Source: Halorubrum halodurans (lineage in GTDB: Archaea > Halobacteriota > Halobacteria > Halobacteriales > Haloferacaceae). From it: a DNA stretch of 64,000 nucleotides. The position numbers and the translations under genes were made by a program. The stretch lies in assembly GCF_002252985.1 (NCBI RefSeq), contig NZ_NHPJ01000060.1, forward strand, positions 1 through 64,000, in the 5' to 3' direction. Below are positions 61,129-64,000 of this stretch, piece after piece. The notes under the pieces were generated by a model, which saw only the letters and a program-made list of their open reading frames with translations, made no database searches and was not told the origin of the DNA. Position 1 is the first letter of the stretch, and every line of letters starts with the position of its first letter.

Positions 61129-62499
61129 TCAGAACGTCTCCAGGTAGCGGTCCTCCTCCCACTGGGAGACCTGGGTGAGGTACTCGCTGAACTCCTGGGA
61201 TTTGGCCTCCGCGAACTTCTCGGAGACGTGCGGGCCGAGCGCGTCCTGGATGACGTCGTCGTCCTCGAGCGCGTCGACCGCGGCGCCGAGGTTCGGCGGC
61301 AGCGTGTCGATGCCGTACTCCTCGCGTTTGGCGTCGTCGAACTCGTAGATGTCCTCGCGGACCGGGTCGCCGGGGTCGGCGTCGTTCTCGATCCCGTCGA
61401 GGCCGGCGGCGATGAGCGACGCCATGCCGAGGTAGGGGTTACACGACGGGTCCGGGCTGCGGACCTCGAAGCGCGCGGAGACGCCCGCGGCGTCGGGGAC
61501 GCGGACCAGCGCCGAGCGGTTCGTGTCGGACCACGCGACGTAGATCGGCGCCTCGTAGCCGGGCACCAGCCGCTTGTAGGAGTTCACGGTCGGGTTCGTG
61601 ACGGCGGTGAACGCGGGCGCGTGGTTCAGGATCCCGCCCATGAACTGGTAGGCGGTCTCGCTCAGGTTGAACTCGTCGTCGTCGTCCGCGAAGGCGTTGC
61701 CGTCCTCGTCGAAGAGCGAGATGTGGCTGTGCATCCCCGAGCCGTTGATCTCGGCTATCGGCTTGGGCATGAACGTCGCGTGGAGGTCGTGTTGGGCGGC
61801 GACCGCGCGGACGACGGCGCGGAACGTCGCGATGTTGTCCGCGGTGGTGAGCGCGTCGGCGTACTTGAAGTTGATCTCGTGTTGGCCCTCGGCGACCTCG
61901 TGGTGGGAGGCCTCGATCTCGAAGCCCATCTCCTCTAAGGTGAAGATGATCTCCTTGCGGACGTCGCTCGCGAGGTCCTTCGGCGCGAGGTCGAAGTAGC
62001 CGCCGTTGTCGTGGGGGATCGTCGTCGCGTTCCCGTCGTCGTCGGTCTTGAAGAGGAAGAACTCCGGCTCGGGGCCGATGGAGACGGAGTAGCCCATCTC
62101 CTCGGCTCTCGCGAGGACGCTCTTGAGCACCTGCCGCGGGCCGCCGACGAACGGCTCGCCGTCGGTGTCGACGATGTCACAGATGAGCCGGGCGGCGGCG
62201 GAGTCGTCGTCGCCGTTGCTGCGCCACGGGAGCACCGCGAACGTCTCGGGGTCCGGGACGAGCCGCATGTCGGACTCCTGGATGCGGACGAACCCCTCGA
62301 TGGAGGAGCCGTCGAAGTAGATGCCCTCGGTGAACGCCTTCTCGGCCTGGTGGGCCGGCACGGAGACGTTCTTCACGACGCCGAGGATGTCGGTGAACTG
62401 TAACCGCAGGAAGTCGACGTTCTCCTCCTCGATCTCGTCGAGTACCGCCTGTTCTTCGGCCGTGAGGCCGCCGTCCGGTTTCGGGTTCTCGCCGGTCAT
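61129..62499 (-). CDS. glnA: Glutamine synthetase, type I
   Basis: A 456-residue GS forming glutamine from glutamate, ammonia and ATP. It has [40 protein letters not shown], and the [35 protein letters not shown] active-site stretch. The start ATG is at 62499; TATA-like TTTATAC is about 30 bases before it. It is divergent from lrp. There is no clear adenylylation-loop test in the sequence. Confidence 0.95.
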   Translation of the reverse strand: MTGENPKPDGGLTAEEQAVLDEIEEENVDFLRLQFTDILGVVKNVSVPAHQAEKAFTEGIYFDGSSIEGFVRIQESDMRLVPDPETFAVLPWRSNGDDDSAAARLICDIVDTDGEPFVGGPRQVLKSVLARAEEMGYSVSIGPEPEFFLFKTDDDGNATTIPHDNGGYFDLAPKDLASDVRKEIIFTLEEMGFEIEASHHEVAEGQHEINFKYADALTTADNIATFRAVVRAVAAQHDLHATFMPKPIAEINGSGMHSHISLFDEDGNAFADDDDEFNLSETAYQFMGGILNHAPAFTAVTNPTVNSYKRLVPGYEAPIYVAWSDTNRSALVRVPDAAGVSARFEVRSPDPSCNPYLGMASLIAAGLDGIENDADPGDPVREDIYEFDDAKREEYGIDTLPPNLGAAVDALEDDDVIQDALGPHVSEKFAEAKSQEFSEYLTQVSQWEEDRYLETF

Positions 62500-62526
62500 G
62501 TTTTGGACAGTTACGTCGTTATCTGC

Positions 62527-62602
62527 CAGTATAAAGGCCTTGTCGCTTGACGCATGAACCGCCGTGGCCCCGTCAGTAGTGGACGTTCGTAAAATTCTAA
62601 AC
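62527..62602. promoter_or_regulatory. Divergent glnA/lrp promoter region
   Basis: Minus-strand GTATAAAG (62529-62536) is the glnA TATA element, and plus-strand GTAAAATTCTAAACC (about 62591-62605) is that of lrp. About 125 bases separate the two starts, leaving room for Lrp binding between them. No long perfect palindrome is seen. Confidence 0.5.
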
Positions 62603-62625
62603 CCCCCAAACCGTGATCGAACCCA

Positions 62626-63087
62626 ATGACGTACGAAAACCTCGACGCCAAGCTCGTGAACTCGCTTCTCGGAAACGGTCGCGCCAGCCTCCGGAGCCTC
62701 GGGGACGAGCTCGACGTCTCCGTGACGACCGTCTCGAACCACCTGCGGGACCTCGAGGACGAGGCGGTCATCCGCGGGTACAGCCCGGTCGTCGACTACG
62801 ACCAGCTCGGCTTCGACGTGACCGCGATCCTCCAGTTGAAGGTCGAAGGGAGCGCGCTGCCGGACGTGACCGAGAAGCTCCGCGAGCAGAAGCAGATGAT
62901 AAGCGTCTACGAGGTCACCGGCGACTACGACGTGATCGCGATCGGGAAGTTCACCGACACCGACGGGATGAACGACCAGATCAAGGAGATCCTCACCGAC
63001 GCCGACATCCGCGAGTCGAACACCAGCGTCGTCCTCAACGCGGTGGTCGAGAACAAGCAGTTCGAACTCGACCTCACCGAGGAGTAG
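62626..63087 (+). CDS. lrp: Lrp/AsnC-family transcriptional regulator
   Basis: A 153-residue regulator. The HTH (about 1-55) reads [42 protein letters not shown] and the RAM (ligand-binding) domain follows (about 65-140) with [37 protein letters not shown] and [12 protein letters not shown]. It likely binds an amino acid, possibly glutamine, and the divergent glnA promoter. Such an arrangement is conserved in haloarchaea to my knowledge. Confidence 0.9.
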   Translation: MTYENLDAKLVNSLLGNGRASLRSLGDELDVSVTTVSNHLRDLEDEAVIRGYSPVVDYDQLGFDVTAILQLKVEGSALPDVTEKLREQKQMISVYEVTGDYDVIAIGKFTDTDGMNDQIKEILTDADIRESNTSVVLNAVVENKQFELDLTEE

Positions 63088-63137
63088 CGGGTCTCGGCGG
63101 GTCGTCCTCGGCGGTCGTGCCGGTCCGACGGCGAGAG

Positions 63138-64000
63138 TTAGCTCTCCGCGAGCCGTCGGACCGCGTCCGCGATCACGTCGACGCCGACGTCGATACACGC
63201 CTCGTCGACGTCGAAGTACGCCGTGTGGTGGCCGTCCGGGTTGCTCCCGCCGACGCCGAGATACGTCGCCGTCCCGCCCCGTTCCTGGACGCGCCGGATC
63301 AGGTAGGAGGCGTCCTCGCTGCCGCCGAACTCCTTCGTTATGACCTCCTCGACCCCGTCGGTCGCGCCCGCCGCCGCCTCGACGACCTCCACGACGGAGG
63401 CGTCGTTCTCGAAGGTCGTCGTCTTCCCGTAGAGGCTCGTCTCGTAGTCCACGTCGTGCATCGTCGCCGCGCCGTCGACGACCTCGCGGGCCCGCCCGAG
63501 CATGTACTCGTTGAGGTCGTGGGTCTCGCCGCGGACCTCGACGCGCATCGTGGTCTCCTCACAGATGACGTTCTGGGCGTTGTCGGCGTTCACCCGCCCG
63601 ACGTTGATCCGGGTCGCGCCGTCGCCGTGTCTGGCGATCCCGTAGAGGTTCCCGATCGCCGCCGTGGCCGCCTGGAGGGCGTTCCGCCCGGCGTGGGGTT
63701 GGCCGCCGGCGTGGGCCGGCGCGCCGGAGAAGGTCACGTCGAGCTTGGCGTTCGAGAGGGGGGCGTCGTAGCTGGAGACGACCGTGCCGGCCGGCTCGTC
63801 GAGGCCGACGTGGACCGCGAGCAGGTGGTCGACGTCGTCGAGGTGGCCCGACTCGGCCATGGGCTTGCCGCCGCGGCCGCCCTCCTCCGCGGACTGGAAG
63901 AACAGCTTGAGCGTGCCGTCGAAGCCGCCCTCCGCGAACGCGCGGGCCACGCCGAGCCCGATGGCGGCGTGGGCGTCGTGGCCGCAGGCGTGCATCTCGC
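63138..64000 (-). CDS. M20-family amidohydrolase, N-terminal part missing
   Basis: The C-terminal 287 residues of a metalloprotein that runs off the right edge; the first residues visible are [14 protein letters not shown], containing the metal-ligand Cys/His of the M20D group. The following metal Glu is in [18 protein letters not shown], and the dimerisation domain includes [48 protein letters not shown] gives the final His ligand. Substrates for relatives are N-acyl amino acids or indole-acetyl amino acids. Confidence 0.88.
   Translation of the reverse strand, partial: EMHACGHDAHAAIGLGVARAFAEGGFDGTLKLFFQSAEEGGRGGKPMAESGHLDDVDHLLAVHVGLDEPAGTVVSSYDAPLSNAKLDVTFSGAPAHAGGQPHAGRNALQAATAAIGNLYGIARHGDGATRINVGRVNADNAQNVICEETTMRVEVRGETHDLNEYMLGRAREVVDGAATMHDVDYETSLYGKTTTFENDASVVEVVEAAAGATDGVEEVITKEFGGSEDASYLIRRVQERGGTATYLGVGGSNPDGHHTAYFDVDEACIDVGVDVIADAVRRLAES

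Noticed and set aside
62527-62625. A strong Lrp palindrome between glnA and lrp
   Set aside because: No clear inverted repeat beyond the TATA elements is visible, so no specific Lrp site is claimed.
1-64000. CRISPR array, rRNA operon, insertion sequence or prophage
   Set aside because: No regularly spaced repeats, no rRNA-like sequence, no transposase, integrase or phage structural genes were found. The Cas4-like and CARF-like genes stand alone.

Overview
The window is chromosomal DNA of a haloarchaeon (class Halobacteria). It is very GC-rich, the predicted proteins are strongly acidic with Asp/Glu-rich linkers, and the machinery is archaeal: aEF1B, an S10/spc-type ribosomal gene cluster containing archaeal L32e, L19e and S4e, an archaeal RNase P protein, class I lysyl-tRNA synthetase, CofD for coenzyme F420 and Trm1. 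Promoters show archaeal TATA elements about 25-30 bases before starts, and many first genes look leaderless. A Halorubrum-like genus is my guess; this is not proven by the sequence.

Layout. 1-8.4 kb: 3' part of purL; an iron-type ABC ATPase behind a DtxR-like palindrome; a small membrane protein; an aspartoacylase-family hydrolase; a divergent cupin/class III aminotransferase pair; an M50 protease with CBS domains; a citramalate/isopropylmalate synthase. 8.5-12.5 kb: a Cas4-like protein lacking recognisable nuclease residues, a repeat-bearing spacer, a CMI4-like protein, and a complete biotin ECF transporter (bioY-bioM-bioN) behind a BirA-type operator. 12.5-20.5 kb: an HdrDE-like membrane iron-sulfur protein, small regulator/membrane pairs, an HpcH aldolase, a zinc-finger microprotein coupled to aEF1B, a TctA-like permease and S17e. 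20.5-24.1 kb: a tightly overlapping four-gene cofD operon (CofD, TIM-barrel Dus-like, CitG-like, DUF447). 24.2-30.9 kb: an APC permease with an RCK protein, asparaginase, glycosyltransferase, icd, a 44-residue zinc-finger protein and a histidine kinase. 31-36.5 kb: the pyrH-lysS-zinc ribbon operon opposite an acyl-CoA carboxylase beta subunit. 36.5-40.7 kb: a cysteine-free redoxin, an inverted copy of the intergenic repeat, tRNA-Gly(GCC) with an unusual hairpin-rich flank, two divergent regulators (one CARF-like), and a membrane cytochrome b/molybdopterin oxidoreductase fusion.

40.8-55.2 kb is a continuous ribosomal superoperon (SPOUT methyltransferase, then L3 to L15 and SecY) with overlapping or nearly touching reading frames. 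It is followed directly by a probable type II restriction-modification pair (C5 methyltransferase and a convergent PD-(D/E)xK-like protein), then trm1, a YihY/BrkB membrane protein that appears fused to a second small membrane gene, a PAP2 phosphatase, the divergent glnA/lrp pair, and the C-terminal part of an M20 amidohydrolase at the window edge.

The most notable signals are: the intergenic repeat with a hairpin core whose stem differs between copies yet stays paired; the BirA-type and DtxR-type operators; the R-M pair whose methyltransferase start lies inside a short upstream reading frame; the degenerate Cas4-like protein; the Prx-fold protein without cysteine; the tRNA-Gly-flanking hairpin cluster carrying a copy of the tRNA 3' end; and the cofD-linked operon of unknown overall function. 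I see no CRISPR array, rRNA, insertion sequence or prophage.
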